Below are positions 1 to 9,474 of a DNA stretch of 64,000 nt, piece after piece. Under the pieces are notes generated by a model that saw nothing but the letters and a program-made list of their open reading frames with translations, had not been told where the DNA came from and did not search any database. This DNA comes from an uncultured Ruminococcus sp. Lineage in GTDB: Bacteria; Bacillota; Clostridia; Oscillospirales; Acutalibacteraceae. Within the stretch, counting starts at the first letter, position 1, and each line of letters begins with the position of its first letter. Position numbers and translations under genes: made by a program. The stretch is from positions 26,207-90,206 of the forward strand of contig CAJODM010000012.1 of assembly GCA_905233755.1 (NCBI GenBank). The letters run 5' to 3'.

Positions 1-1
1 C

Positions 2-1891
2 TATGTGGACAGCAAGGGCAACTTCGGCAAGTTCTATTCCCGCGATATGGCGTGGGCGGCGTCCCGCTATACCGAAGCAAAGCTCGATCCCATCTGCAAC
101 GAGCTGTTCCGTGATATCGACAAGGACACCGTCGACTTTGTTGACAACTATGACAACACCATGCAGGAGCCGACCCTCCTGCCCGCGTCCTATCCGTCGG
201 TGCTGGTGAACGCCAACACCGGCATCGCCGTCGGCATGGCGTCGAACATCTGCTCGTTCAACCTGCGCGAGATATGCGAGACGACCGCCGCACTCATCCG
301 CGACGGCGACCACGATATCCTGTCGACCCTGCCCGCGCCCGACTTCTCCGGCGGGGCCCAGATCATCTATGACGAGGACGCGATCCGCGAGATCTATGAG
401 ACCGGCCGCGGGTCGATACGGGTGCGCTCCACCTATACCTATGACAAGTCAGCGAACTGTATCGATATCCGCGCTATCCCGCCGACCACCACCACCGAGG
501 TCATCATCGAGAAGGTCATCGACCTTGTCAAGACCGGCAAGGTGAAGGAGATCTCCGATATCCGTGACGAGACCGGTATCGACGGGCTGAAGATCACCAT
601 CGACCTCAAGCGCGGCACCGATCCCGAGAAGCTGATGCTCAAGCTTTATCGCTTCACGACGCTCGAGGATTCGTTCTCCTGCAACTTCAACGTCCTCATC
701 GGCGGGGTGCCGATGGTGCTCGGCGTGCGCGAACTGCTCAACGAGTGGATCGCGTTTCGCATCGAGTGCATCCGCCGTCGTACCTACTTCGATCTTCGCA
801 AGAAGCAGGAGAAGCTCCATCTGCTGCAGGGGCTGCAGCTCATCCTGCTCGATATCGACAAGGCGATCCGCATCGTCCGCGAGACCGACGAGGAGGCCGA
901 GGTCGTCCCCAACCTGATGATCGGGTTCGGCATCGACAAGATCCAGGCAGAGTACGTCGCCGAGATCAAGCTGCGCCATCTGAACCGCGAGTATATCCTC
1001 AAGCGCACCTCCGAGATCGAACAGCTCGAGCAGGATATCGCCGAGCTCGAGGCGATCCTGTCGTCCAAGGCACGCGTCAAGACCATCATCGTCCGCGAGC
1101 TGCGCGAGGTCGCCGAGCATTATGGCAGGGAGCGCCGGTGTGCGCTGCTGCACATATCACAGGCGCAGACCAACGTATCACTTGAAGAGGAGATCCCCGA
1201 CTATCCCGTCAACCTGTTCTTCACCCGCGAGGGATATTTCAAGAAGATCACGCCCCAGTCGCTGCGCATGAGCAGCGACCAGAAGCTCAAGGAGGACGAT
1301 GCGGTCGTCACATCATTCGAGTCCACCAACAACACCGAGCTTATGTTCTTCACAAACCTGTGCCAGGTCTACAAGGCCAAGGTCTCTGACTTTGCCGATA
1401 CCAAGGCGAGTGCCTACGGCGACTATATCCCCGCCAAGCTTTCGATGGACGAGGGGGAGAGGGCGGTGTTCATGCTGAACACCCGCGACTATGCCGGCTA
1501 TCTGTTGTTCGCGTTTGAGAACGGCAAGGTCGCCAAGGTCGACCTCAAGTCCTATGAGACCAAGACCAACCGCAAGAAGCTCGTCGGTGCCTACTCCGAC
1601 AAATCCCCGCTCGCCGGTATCGCCTACTGTGCCGTTGACAGCGAGTTCGTCCTCACTTCATCCTCGGGGAGGATGCTGCTGCTCCACTCGGGTGCTATTG
1701 CGCTCAAGTCCACCAAGGCGACCCAGGGCGTCGCCGTCATGAAACTCAAGAAGGGCCACCGCCTGATGTCGATCGAGCCCTATGCCGAGGGTCGGTTCTC
1801 CAAGCCCTCGCGCTATCGCACCCGTACCCTGCCGGCTGTCGGCGCGCTGCCGTCGGCGGACGATGAGGCGACCCAGCTCTCGATCCTGTAG
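2..1891 (+). CDS. DNA topoisomerase (ATP-hydrolysing) subunit A, GyrA/ParC family, 5'-truncated by window edge
   Basis: Translation contains AASRYTEAKL (active-site Tyr region), NYDNTMQEPTLLPASYPSVLVNANTGIAVGMASNI and a coiled-coil followed by a beta-pinwheel-like C-terminus; the frame is open to the window start. Confidence 0.93.
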   Translation, partial: YVDSKGNFGKFYSRDMAWAASRYTEAKLDPICNELFRDIDKDTVDFVDNYDNTMQEPTLLPASYPSVLVNANTGIAVGMASNICSFNLREICETTAALIRDGDHDILSTLPAPDFSGGAQIIYDEDAIREIYETGRGSIRVRSTYTYDKSANCIDIRAIPPTTTTEVIIEKVIDLVKTGKVKEISDIRDETGIDGLKITIDLKRGTDPEKLMLKLYRFTTLEDSFSCNFNVLIGGVPMVLGVRELLNEWIAFRIECIRRRTYFDLRKKQEKLHLLQGLQLILLDIDKAIRIVRETDEEAEVVPNLMIGFGIDKIQAEYVAEIKLRHLNREYILKRTSEIEQLEQDIAELEAILSSKARVKTIIVRELREVAEHYGRERRCALLHISQAQTNVSLEEEIPDYPVNLFFTREGYFKKITPQSLRMSSDQKLKEDDAVVTSFESTNNTELMFFTNLCQVYKAKVSDFADTKASAYGDYIPAKLSMDEGERAVFMLNTRDYAGYLLFAFENGKVAKVDLKSYETKTNRKKLVGAYSDKSPLAGIAYCAVDSEFVLTSSSGRMLLLHSGAIALKSTKATQGVAVMKLKKGHRLMSIEPYAEGRFSKPSRYRTRTLPAVGALPSADDEATQLSIL

Positions 1892-1928
1892 CGGCATGAG
1901 CGGCGTCCGCATTTTTTCACAAAAAAGC

Positions 1929-1957
1929 TTGCATTCTCTGTGAGAATATGCTACAAT
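1929..1957 (+). promoter_or_regulatory. sigma-A-like promoter upstream of secG
   Basis: TTGCAT - 17 nt - TACAAT; the spacer contains ATTCTCTGTGAGAAT. Confidence 0.55.
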
Positions 1958-2025
1958 AACCTTTGCACATGAGATTATGACCCGTCTGCCGAACGTCAGA
2001 CAGATTCGAAAGGAAGAACGATATT

Positions 2026-2274
2026 ATGTCAGTTATTCAGTATATCCTCGGAGCACTCCTCATCGTCGCGTCTATCGTGATGATCGTCGTCATCATCCTG
2101 CAGGAGGGCAACCAGCAGGGTATCGGTGTTGTCTCCGGCGGCGCCGACACCTTCTTCTCGAAGAACAAGGCGCGCTCCTATGATGCGTTCCTCGCCCGCG
2201 CGACCAAGTGGTTTGCGATCGGGTTCGTCGTCGTGGTGCTCGCGCTGAACATCATCGCGTTCTTCGTCGGCTGA
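2026..2274 (+). CDS. secG: preprotein translocase subunit SecG
   Basis: 82 aa, two TM segments, ILQEGNQQGIGVVSGGADTFFSKNKARSYDAFLARAT. Confidence 0.9.
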   Translation: MSVIQYILGALLIVASIVMIVVIILQEGNQQGIGVVSGGADTFFSKNKARSYDAFLARATKWFAIGFVVVVLALNIIAFFVG

Positions 2275-2304
2275 TGCTTCTATTCTGACCCATTTGTTCA
2301 TATG

Positions 2305-2336
2305 ATAGACTATCGGATATCCGGTAGTCTTTTCTT
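2305..2336 (+). terminator. intrinsic terminator after secG
   Basis: GACTATCGGATATCCGGTAGTC hairpin followed by TTTTCTTTTTT. Confidence 0.75.
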
Positions 2337-2384
2337 TTTTGTCGCATCATCACATGGATGGTCATTTGATCGCGGGGGATCGGT

Positions 2385-2636
2385 ATGTGGAAGCTGGTAC
2401 TGACGCTGTTGGGCGCGTTCTTTCTGTTCTCGTTCATCCTTTTTGCAGCCAAAAACAAAAAGCCCTTCAAGAGGGCTTTTCTGTATCTGCTGTTCGGGGT
2501 GCTTTCTTTGACGGTTGTCAACCTGTGCTCGTCGATGACCGGGGTGTATATCCCCGTCACGCGGCTGTCGCTGATCGTCAGCACGGTCGGCGGGCTGCCG
2601 GGCGTCGCGCTGCTGGTGATGCTGACGCTGCTGTAG
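2385..2636 (+). CDS. small membrane protein resembling pro-sigmaK processing inhibitor BofA
   Basis: 83 aa, hydrophobic, C-terminal pattern VNLCSSMTGVYIPVTRLSLIVSTVGGLPGVALLVMLTLL fits the BofA family pattern. Confidence 0.6.
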   Translation: MWKLVLTLLGAFFLFSFILFAAKNKKPFKRAFLYLLFGVLSLTVVNLCSSMTGVYIPVTRLSLIVSTVGGLPGVALLVMLTLL

Positions 2637-2682
2637 CCCGTATAGGGTAATCCCGCAGGGCATCATCCCCATATACCCCCTG

Positions 2683-3279
2683 CTAGATGACCGATCCGAA
2701 CTCGGACAGGATATCGGTGACGGCGCGCTTGTTGCGGGTGAGCATCGCGATCATCACCTCATAGAACAGCTCGGGGTTCTTGTAGAAGTTCTTCCTTAGC
2801 AGCCGCGCCTGGGTGATATCCGGCACATAGACCGAGAACCGCAGAAGATCCATCTCGCCGCCCGAGATGGCACAGTTCACCGTATAGCCGTTCTCACCTT
2901 TCTCGATCGTGACCTTGTTCTCGCGCTCGATCCGCTCCCGCTCGAGGAGCAGCAGCGCACACTCGGTCGCGCGTTCTCTGACGGTGAGGGCGAGCGTGTC
3001 CTCGAGTTGCGTCGCGATCATCTCGCCGTTCTCGGTGTTTCGGTACAGCGTATCGCTGCCCTCGATGGGGGCGATGTTCCCGTTACGGCTCAAATCGTCG
3101 AAGCATGTGCTCGCCTCAAAGTAGTTCGCAAGCCCCTTCTCAAGCAGGGCGTTCACCACCGTCTCCTTGCTCATCGGCTGGCCGACCGTCTTGAAGAGGT
3201 AGCAGATGAGGGTGCGTATCTCGGTTTTGGAGCGCATCCCGCCGAGGATGATCCCTTCGTCAAAGGTATCAAATGCCAT
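2683..3279 (-). CDS. DUF4364 family protein
   Basis: FDEGIILGGMRSKTEIRTLICYLFKTVGQPMSKETVVNALLEKGLANYFEAS... with C-terminal LRKNFYKNPELFYEVMI. Confidence 0.75.
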   Translation of the reverse strand: MAFDTFDEGIILGGMRSKTEIRTLICYLFKTVGQPMSKETVVNALLEKGLANYFEASTCFDDLSRNGNIAPIEGSDTLYRNTENGEMIATQLEDTLALTVRERATECALLLLERERIERENKVTIEKGENGYTVNCAISGGEMDLLRFSVYVPDITQARLLRKNFYKNPELFYEVMIAMLTRNKRAVTDILSEFGSVI

Positions 3280-3393
3280 ATCGTCACACCGCCTTTCTGA
3301 TACACAATTATACCATTTTATCCCGTTCGATGTCAACAGAAACCGGAGGGCTTTTTCGGCCCTCCGGTCCCGTTTTTTGCCGAAAGATTCGTT

Positions 3394-4173
3394 TCAGCTT
3401 GCATTCTTCATTTGCAGACGGAGCTTATCGGATATCATCGCGATGAACTCGCTGTTGGTGGGCTTTCCGCGCGATCCCTGGATGGTATAGCCAAAGTACG
3501 AGTTCAGCACTTCGACGTCGCCGCGATCCCACGCCACCTCGATCGCGTGGCGGATGGCACGCTCGACGCGCGATGAGGTCGTCTCATACTTCTTGGCGAC
3601 CGACGGATAGAGCTGCTTGGTGACCGCGTTGATGATCTCGGGCTTCTCGATGCACATGATGATCGAATCGCGCAGGTAGTGGTACCCCTTGATATGCGCC
3701 GGTACACCGATCTGGTGCAGGATCTCGGTCACCTTCAGCTCGAGGTTATAGCTCTCATAGGACGAGGGGCGGATGCCGCCCTTCTGGCGGATCTTGCTGC
3801 GCTTGTTCATGCGAACGATATTCTCCGCCAGATCAGACAGATTGAACGGCTTGAGCACAAAGTAGCTCGCGCCCGCGCTCATGACCTCGCGCTCCAGCAC
3901 CGGACTGTCAAACGACGAGTAGATGATGAACAGCGGCAGCTTCTCTGGCTTGGAGCGACGGACAGCGCGCATCACCCCGATGCTGTCGACGTGCGTCATG
4001 AACAGGTCCATGACGACTACGTCCGGATGATCCGAGTCGATGCGGGCGATGAGCTCTTCGCCGTCTTTTGAACATACGCCGGTGATGATGTTGTGCTTCT
4101 CAAATTCGCTTTTGGTTTCTGTAATATTGTCAGCCGAGTCCTGCGTAATCAAAAGTTTGATTTTTTCAGTCAT
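3394..4173 (-). CDS. spo0A: sporulation transcription factor Spo0A
   Basis: Receiver domain plus Spo0A C-terminal domain ([22 protein letters not shown]..., [54 protein letters not shown]). Confidence 0.93.
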   Translation of the reverse strand: MTEKIKLLITQDSADNITETKSEFEKHNIITGVCSKDGEELIARIDSDHPDVVVMDLFMTHVDSIGVMRAVRRSKPEKLPLFIIYSSFDSPVLEREVMSAGASYFVLKPFNLSDLAENIVRMNKRSKIRQKGGIRPSSYESYNLELKVTEILHQIGVPAHIKGYHYLRDSIIMCIEKPEIINAVTKQLYPSVAKKYETTSSRVERAIRHAIEVAWDRGDVEVLNSYFGYTIQGSRGKPTNSEFIAMISDKLRLQMKNAS

Positions 4174-4204
4174 TTTTACATCTCCTATTTCTTTTTGTAA
4201 GGAT

Positions 4205-4227
4205 AGTTTACCATAAATTGGTAAACT
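4205..4227. promoter_or_regulatory. perfect inverted repeat upstream of spo0A
   Basis: AGTTTACC-ATAAATT-GGTAAACT. Confidence 0.5.
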
Positions 4228-4263
4228 TGGCAATAGAAAACATAAAAATTTTTTAGAGAAATA

Positions 4264-4272
4264 TTCGACAAA
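4264..4272 (-). promoter_or_regulatory. candidate 0A box
   Basis: Minus strand TTTGTCGAA matches the 0A-box consensus; located about 90 nt upstream of the spo0A start. Confidence 0.55.
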
Positions 4273-4294
4273 TTCTGTGCGTTTTGCACCGAAC

Positions 4295-5293
4295 CTAGCC
4301 CGTTATCCCGCCATAGCTTGCATAATTCCTCCGCATATTTCCGATTGAGATCCCGTATCCCTTCTCGGGCGCGTTGACGAACACATGGGTCACCGCGCCG
4401 ACGAGCTTTCCGTTCTGGACGATGGGGCTGCCGCTCATCCCCTGGACGATGCCGCCGGTCTTTTGCAGCAGCGTTTCGTCCGTGACGCGGACGACCATGT
4501 TCTGGCCGTTCTTATTGTCGGGGGTGACGGTCTCTATCTCGACTTTATACGGAGTGACACCGCTGTCGTCCACGGTTGCATACAGGGTCGCGTCTCCTGT
4601 GGTGATCTCTTCATCGCCGGCGCACTGGATGCGCGTATCACTCATCAGGGTGTGATACCGTCCATACACGCCGAACGCGTTGTTCAGCGTGATGGAGCCG
4701 ATGCTCGTGTCGCTCATATAGCCGTTCAGCCCGCCGGCGACACCGCGCTCTGCGCGCGTGATCGAGGTGATCTGTGCGTCCATGATCTCGCCGTTCTTCA
4801 GCGGCATGAGCATACCGGTGTCGCGGTCACATACGCCGTGTCCCAGCGCGCCGAACGACATCGTGCTCTCGTCAAAGTAGGTGACGGTGCCGAGCCCTGC
4901 GGTCGAGTCGCGCACCCACAGCCCCGCTTCATATTCGCTGTCGTCATTCATCCCGGGGGTCAGGGTTACGGTTATTGGGGTGTTATCGCGCGATAGCAAT
5001 AATTCAATATCCTCTCCCTGAGACGTCGTGATGATCTCTTTGAGCTGTTCGTTCGAGGTGATCTCCTCATCGTCTGCTGTCATGATGACGTCATTCTTTT
5101 TGATACCGGCCATATCCGCGCTGCTGTAGGTGTCGACGTTAATCACAAGAACGCCGCTGGTGTACAGCTTGAGCCCGAACGGCATCCCGCCGAGGAAAAC
5201 CGTGTCGTTATCCTTAGCAGCCGCGCGCGGGCATATCGCGCACAGAAGGCACAGCACAAAGGCAACTGTCAAATTTTTCTTCCATCTATTCAT
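4295..5293 (-). CDS. spoIVB: SpoIVB peptidase (S55, PDZ domain)
   Basis: Signal peptide, PDZ-like segment, GALGHGVCD and [28 protein letters not shown]. Confidence 0.9.
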   Translation of the reverse strand: MNRWKKNLTVAFVLCLLCAICPRAAAKDNDTVFLGGMPFGLKLYTSGVLVINVDTYSSADMAGIKKNDVIMTADDEEITSNEQLKEIITTSQGEDIELLLSRDNTPITVTLTPGMNDDSEYEAGLWVRDSTAGLGTVTYFDESTMSFGALGHGVCDRDTGMLMPLKNGEIMDAQITSITRAERGVAGGLNGYMSDTSIGSITLNNAFGVYGRYHTLMSDTRIQCAGDEEITTGDATLYATVDDSGVTPYKVEIETVTPDNKNGQNMVVRVTDETLLQKTGGIVQGMSGSPIVQNGKLVGAVTHVFVNAPEKGYGISIGNMRRNYASYGGITG

Positions 5294-5417
5294 TATATCC
5301 CTCCTTTACGTTGCCTATGCTATTATTTGCAATATCGCTTTCGTCATGTTGTCAATCGCTGTATGTTGTCGGATTGTCCGACGATACCGCTTTTTGCGAA
5401 TATATGTCAATTTTTAT

Positions 5418-5430
5418 TTCTGATTTAGAA
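5418..5430. repeat. dyad motif TTCT-N5-AGAA, intergenic upstream of cca
   Basis: TTTTTAT-TTCT-GATTT-AGAA-TTAAAT. Confidence 0.6.
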
Positions 5431-5489
5431 TTAAATATAAGAAAACCATGCTATAATTTGAGAGAGTATAGAGAGAGGGGGGTGACGGG

Positions 5490-6824
5490 ATGCCGACGAT
5501 CGTTCTGCCCGATGACGCGCGCACGATCATCGACCGGCTGCACGACGCGGGATACGAGTGTTATGCGGTCGGCGGATGTGTGCGCGACTGTCTGCTGGGG
5601 ATGACGCCCCACGACTGGGATTTTGCCACCTCGGCACTGCCCGATGAGATCGAGCGGGTGTTCTCTGACCTTGTTACCGTGGATGTGGGCAAGCGATACG
5701 GTACCATCGCGGTACTCCTGAACGGTCACTCGTATGAGGTGACGACCTATCGCGTGGACGGCGACTATACCGATGCGCGCCACCCCGACGAGGTGCGGTT
5801 CTCGCCTTGTCTGAGGGATGATCTGTCGCGCCGCGACTTCACCGTGAACGCGATGGCGTACGATCCGATCGGCGGGCTGTACGACGCCTTTGACGGGGAG
5901 CGCGACCTTCGATATCGGGTGATCCGGTGCGTCGGCGACCCGACACATCGGTTCGGTGAGGATGCGCTGCGCGTGCTGCGCGCGCTGCGGTTCTCCTCGG
6001 TGCTGGGATTCTCGATCGAGCCCGCGACTGAGCGCGCAATCTTCTCCTGCTGTGACCGCCTGTCCGATATCGCGCCCGAGCGACTGATGCGCGAGCTGCT
6101 GCGCCTGCTGTGCGGCGATAACGTCAGCGCTGTGCTGCGGCGGTATCGGTCGGTGATCGCTGTGTTCATCCCCGAGCTGTCCGGTACCTTCGACTTTGCC
6201 CAGAACACCCCTCATCATAACCGCGACGTGTATAAGCATATCGTCGCCTCAATCAAGAATATCGAGCCCGATCCGGTGCTGCGGACGACCATGCTGTTCC
6301 ACGATATCGGCAAGCCGATGTCGCTGGTCGTTGACCGTCGCGGGATATCGCACTTCAAGGGACACCCGATGCTCTCTGCTGCGATGAGCGAGGAGATTCT
6401 GCGCCGACTGTGCTGTTCGAACAACTTCATCGATGACGTGTGCACCCTGATACGCTACCATGATGAGCGGCTGACGCCCGATCCGCCGATGCTCAAACGG
6501 TACCTGAAGACCCTCGGCGAGCGGCGGATGCGGATGCTGTTATCGGTACAGCGCGCCGATATCCTTGCTCAGTCGATGTACCTGCGTCAGGAGAAGCTGT
6601 CGACCCTTAGCCAATGCGAGCAGGAGGTCGAGCGGATCCTCTCGTCCGGCGAGTGCTACCGCCTGTCGATGCTCGCAGTCAACGGGCGGGATATCCTGCA
6701 TCTCGGTGTCAGCGCGGGCGTCAGGATCGGCGAGCTGCTCGACGAGGTGCTCGACAAGGTGATTGACGGCGAGCTTTTGAACGACCGCGACGCGCTTCTG
6801 TCCTATCTCAGACAGCGGATTTGA
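5490..6824 (+). CDS. cca: CCA tRNA nucleotidyltransferase
   Basis: YAVGGCVRDCLLGMTPHDWDFATSA, RRDFTVNAMAYDPIGGLYDAFDGERDL and an HD domain (LFHDIGKP). Confidence 0.93.
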   Translation: MPTIVLPDDARTIIDRLHDAGYECYAVGGCVRDCLLGMTPHDWDFATSALPDEIERVFSDLVTVDVGKRYGTIAVLLNGHSYEVTTYRVDGDYTDARHPDEVRFSPCLRDDLSRRDFTVNAMAYDPIGGLYDAFDGERDLRYRVIRCVGDPTHRFGEDALRVLRALRFSSVLGFSIEPATERAIFSCCDRLSDIAPERLMRELLRLLCGDNVSAVLRRYRSVIAVFIPELSGTFDFAQNTPHHNRDVYKHIVASIKNIEPDPVLRTTMLFHDIGKPMSLVVDRRGISHFKGHPMLSAAMSEEILRRLCCSNNFIDDVCTLIRYHDERLTPDPPMLKRYLKTLGERRMRMLLSVQRADILAQSMYLRQEKLSTLSQCEQEVERILSSGECYRLSMLAVNGRDILHLGVSAGVRIGELLDEVLDKVIDGELLNDRDALLSYLRQRI

Positions 6825-6849
6825 CAAATCTTCCGCGCTATCTTATAAT
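6821..6849 (+). promoter_or_regulatory. sigma-A promoter of rnpB
   Basis: TTGACA - 17 nt - TATAAT immediately upstream of the RNase P RNA; the -35 overlaps the cca stop codon. Confidence 0.8.
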
Positions 6850-6855
6850 AGAACG

Positions 6856-7203
6856 GCGAGTAAATCAGGCAGTCGCGGGCGACGGCCGAAAGGCCCCGTC
6901 CGAGGAAAGTCCGGGCTTCACAGAGCGAGGATAACGGCTAACGGCCGCCGGGGGCGACCCTAGGGATAGTGCAACAGAAAAGAACCGCGAACCTTATAAA
7001 AGGCGCAAGGGTGGAAAGGCGAGGTAAGAGCTCACCAAGGCAGGGGAGACCCTGTCGTTGTGTAAACCCTATCCGAAGCAACACCGTGGAGGGACATACG
7101 GCCTGCTCGGCCGTCCCGAGGAGGTGGCATTGAGCCGTAGCGGCAACGCACGGCCAAGATAGATGACTGCCCGATACAGAACCCGGCTTACAGATTTACT
7201 CGC
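6856..7203 (+). ncRNA. rnpB: RNase P RNA (class A)
   Basis: GAGGAAAGTCCGGGCTTCACAGAG near the 5' end, ACAGAACCCGGCTTACAG near the 3' end, terminal pairing GCGAGTAAAT/ATTTACTCGC. Confidence 0.95.
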
Positions 7204-7216
7204 TACATCATAACAG

Positions 7217-7244
7217 AAGGACGCGGCATACGCCGCGTCCTTTG
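7217..7244 (+). terminator. intrinsic terminator of rnpB
   Basis: GGACGCGGC-ATAC-GCCGCGTCC-TTTGT. Confidence 0.75.
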
Positions 7245-7287
7245 TGACTATATCGACTGCTGTGTACTGTTTCGATCGCTGACGGGG

Positions 7288-7965
7288 TCAGTTCCGATCA
7301 CGATGCGGCTCGACCCGTATGACTTCGCGCCATACGCTCACAAGGTTCTTCGAGACCGTCCGATCCTCGTGCAGGCATCCGAAGTACCAGCACCTAAACC
7401 GCGTGTTCCTGAGCACCGTATCGAGGAAGAGGTTGAGGTCGTTGACCGCCGCTGACCTGTCCACCACGCGCTTCACCGATGCCGGCGGCTCGTGGGTGAC
7501 GATGATGTCGACGCGTAGGCGCCGGCTGCGGATGTTCTCGACCGCATAGGCGAGCTCCTCGTCCGTCGGCATCGACAGCGGATGCTCGGACTCGTCATGG
7601 GTATGGGGATCGAGCCCGCCGCCGATCGCGAGCACCTGTAGCCCGTCGATGGTATAAATCTCGCCCCGCTTCAGACAATAGATATTGTGGTCGATGCGAT
7701 ACCCTTTGGCACAGTAGAGGTCCACCTCGCGGAACGCCTTGAGCCGCTCGTGGTTCTCGTGCGCGCCGTCGACGAACAGGATATCGAACTTCTTCTTCGA
7801 GAGCTTTTTGAGGTTTTTTAGTTCTTTTTCAGAATTATCCCAGATAAAGCCGAAGTCGCCCGTGACGATGAGCTTGTCGCCTTTCTTGAGCCCCTTGAGC
7901 CGTCGATCGTTGAGGTCATCGAGGTCGCCGTGGGTATCGCCGGTGATAAAAATCACGTTATCCAT
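7288..7965 (-). CDS. metallophosphoesterase
   Basis: FITGDTHGDLDDL, LIVTGDFGFIWDN, VDGAHENHERL, VTHEPP: calcineurin-like phosphoesterase motifs. Confidence 0.85.
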   Translation of the reverse strand: MDNVIFITGDTHGDLDDLNDRRLKGLKKGDKLIVTGDFGFIWDNSEKELKNLKKLSKKKFDILFVDGAHENHERLKAFREVDLYCAKGYRIDHNIYCLKRGEIYTIDGLQVLAIGGGLDPHTHDESEHPLSMPTDEELAYAVENIRSRRLRVDIIVTHEPPASVKRVVDRSAAVNDLNLFLDTVLRNTRFRCWYFGCLHEDRTVSKNLVSVWREVIRVEPHRDRN

Positions 7966-8078
7966 CTCTTTTCTATAAAAAAACTTGATATAATTTGCAG
8001 AATGGTGTAAAATTATCATGAATATATATGTTGATGAGGAACGTACCATTATCTTATCATAGTCCGAGGGATTTTTCT

Positions 8079-9458
8079 ATGAACAAAAAGGTTACATTTT
8101 TACTGTCCCTGCTGCTGATATTTACCATCCTGGTCGGCGCTCTCGCGCTTCCCGCGTCCTCCTATGAGAACAACGTGAATCCGACCTCCTCTGCGATACT
8201 GCTTGTGAACCTCGATACCGACACGGTCGTATATGAGCGGAACGCCGATACCACATGGTATGCCGGCAACCTGTCTGAGCTGATGACCTTCATCGTCGCG
8301 TATCAGAACAACTCCGACCTCGAGAACAGGAAGGTGAGCGTTACGCGTGACTTTGTCGATCAGCTCGACAGCCCTGACGGGTGTCTTGATCGGTTCGTCG
8401 GGCGCGCGATCACGGGCCGCGATTTGCTGGCGGTGATGCTGCTGACATCGGGCAGCGACGCCGCCTACCTGCTCGCACAGCAGACGACGAACGGCGATAT
8501 CGATGCCTTTGTCGATCTGATGAACCAGAAGGCAAAGGAGCTCGGCTGCCGTTATACGACCTTCACGTCTCCCGGTGCTGACACATCGCGGTCCCAGATG
8601 ACGAGCTGCTCCGATATGGCGCTGATCTATCGCAGCGCGATGGGGATCGAACTCTTCGACGACCTGATGGCGTCGGCTGAATATGTGCCCGATGGATTTG
8701 ACGAGGACAAGTTCACCGTCACGGCCCAGAATTCTATGATGATCGAATCAAGCCCCTACTACTTTCGCTATGTTACCGGCGGCAAGTATGCGTACAGCAC
8801 GCTCTCCGCATCGAACTTTGTCTGCACGACCGTGTATCGGAACCAGAGCTATCTTTTCGTTGCGCTCAAGGGCAAGCATTCTGCCGAGCAGAACCCCTTT
8901 GTCGATGCAAAACGCCTCACCACATGGGCGTATCTGCATCTGACGAACCAGCGCGTCGTTCCGGTCGATACCCTGATGGCGTCCGTGAAGTATAAGATGC
9001 CGTGGGGCAAGGGCTCGATCGAGCTGTACGCCGCGAACGCTGCCGTGCGCACCGTTCCGAGCGACTATGATACGGCGGATTTTACGGTGAAGCTCGATGT
9101 GCCCAAGACCGTCTCCCTGCCTGTCTTCGAGGGGCAGAACATCGGCAGCGCGGGCATCTACTACGGCAAGGAGAAGATCGACGAGGTCGCGCTGGTCGCC
9201 TCGCGGTCGAAGGGCGTCTCGATGATCACCGACGTGCGCGGGTTTCTCAAGGGTGCCTACTCGCGGCTGATGCCGCTCGATCCCGGCGAAGAGGTCGAGC
9301 CGACCGCGCAGCCGACCGCATCCGAATCATCCGATGGATCGGCGAGCTCGGCAACCTCTGCAACGACAGCGACCTCAGCGACCTCGGCTACCGCCGCGAC
9401 GACAGCGTCATCCGCGACTGCTGCGACCTCGGCTTCGTCCGCCGAACCCTCTGAGTAA
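8079..9458 (+). CDS. D-alanyl-D-alanine carboxypeptidase (DacF/PBP5, S11) homologue with degenerate active-site motifs; S/T/A-rich C-terminus
   Basis: Signal peptide, VNLDTDTVVYERNADTTWYAGNLSELMTFIVAYQ aligns with the S11 SxxK region; SGSDAA at the SxN position; GGKYAYST at the KTG position. Confidence 0.8.
   Translation: MNKKVTFLLSLLLIFTILVGALALPASSYENNVNPTSSAILLVNLDTDTVVYERNADTTWYAGNLSELMTFIVAYQNNSDLENRKVSVTRDFVDQLDSPDGCLDRFVGRAITGRDLLAVMLLTSGSDAAYLLAQQTTNGDIDAFVDLMNQKAKELGCRYTTFTSPGADTSRSQMTSCSDMALIYRSAMGIELFDDLMASAEYVPDGFDEDKFTVTAQNSMMIESSPYYFRYVTGGKYAYSTLSASNFVCTTVYRNQSYLFVALKGKHSAEQNPFVDAKRLTTWAYLHLTNQRVVPVDTLMASVKYKMPWGKGSIELYAANAAVRTVPSDYDTADFTVKLDVPKTVSLPVFEGQNIGSAGIYYGKEKIDEVALVASRSKGVSMITDVRGFLKGAYSRLMPLDPGEEVEPTAQPTASESSDGSASSATSATTATSATSATAATTASSATAATSASSAEPSE
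9340..9440 (+). repeat. low-complexity Ser/Thr/Ala-coding tract
   Basis: Encodes SSATSATTATSATSATAATTASSATAATSASSA. Confidence 0.7.
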
Positions 9459-9474
9459 CGATACGGAGAACCCT

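Noticed and set aside
7289-7965. Metallophosphoesterase gene as part of a toxin or defence system
   Set aside because: Stand-alone gene next to rnpB with no partner; ordinary calcineurin-like phosphoesterase.
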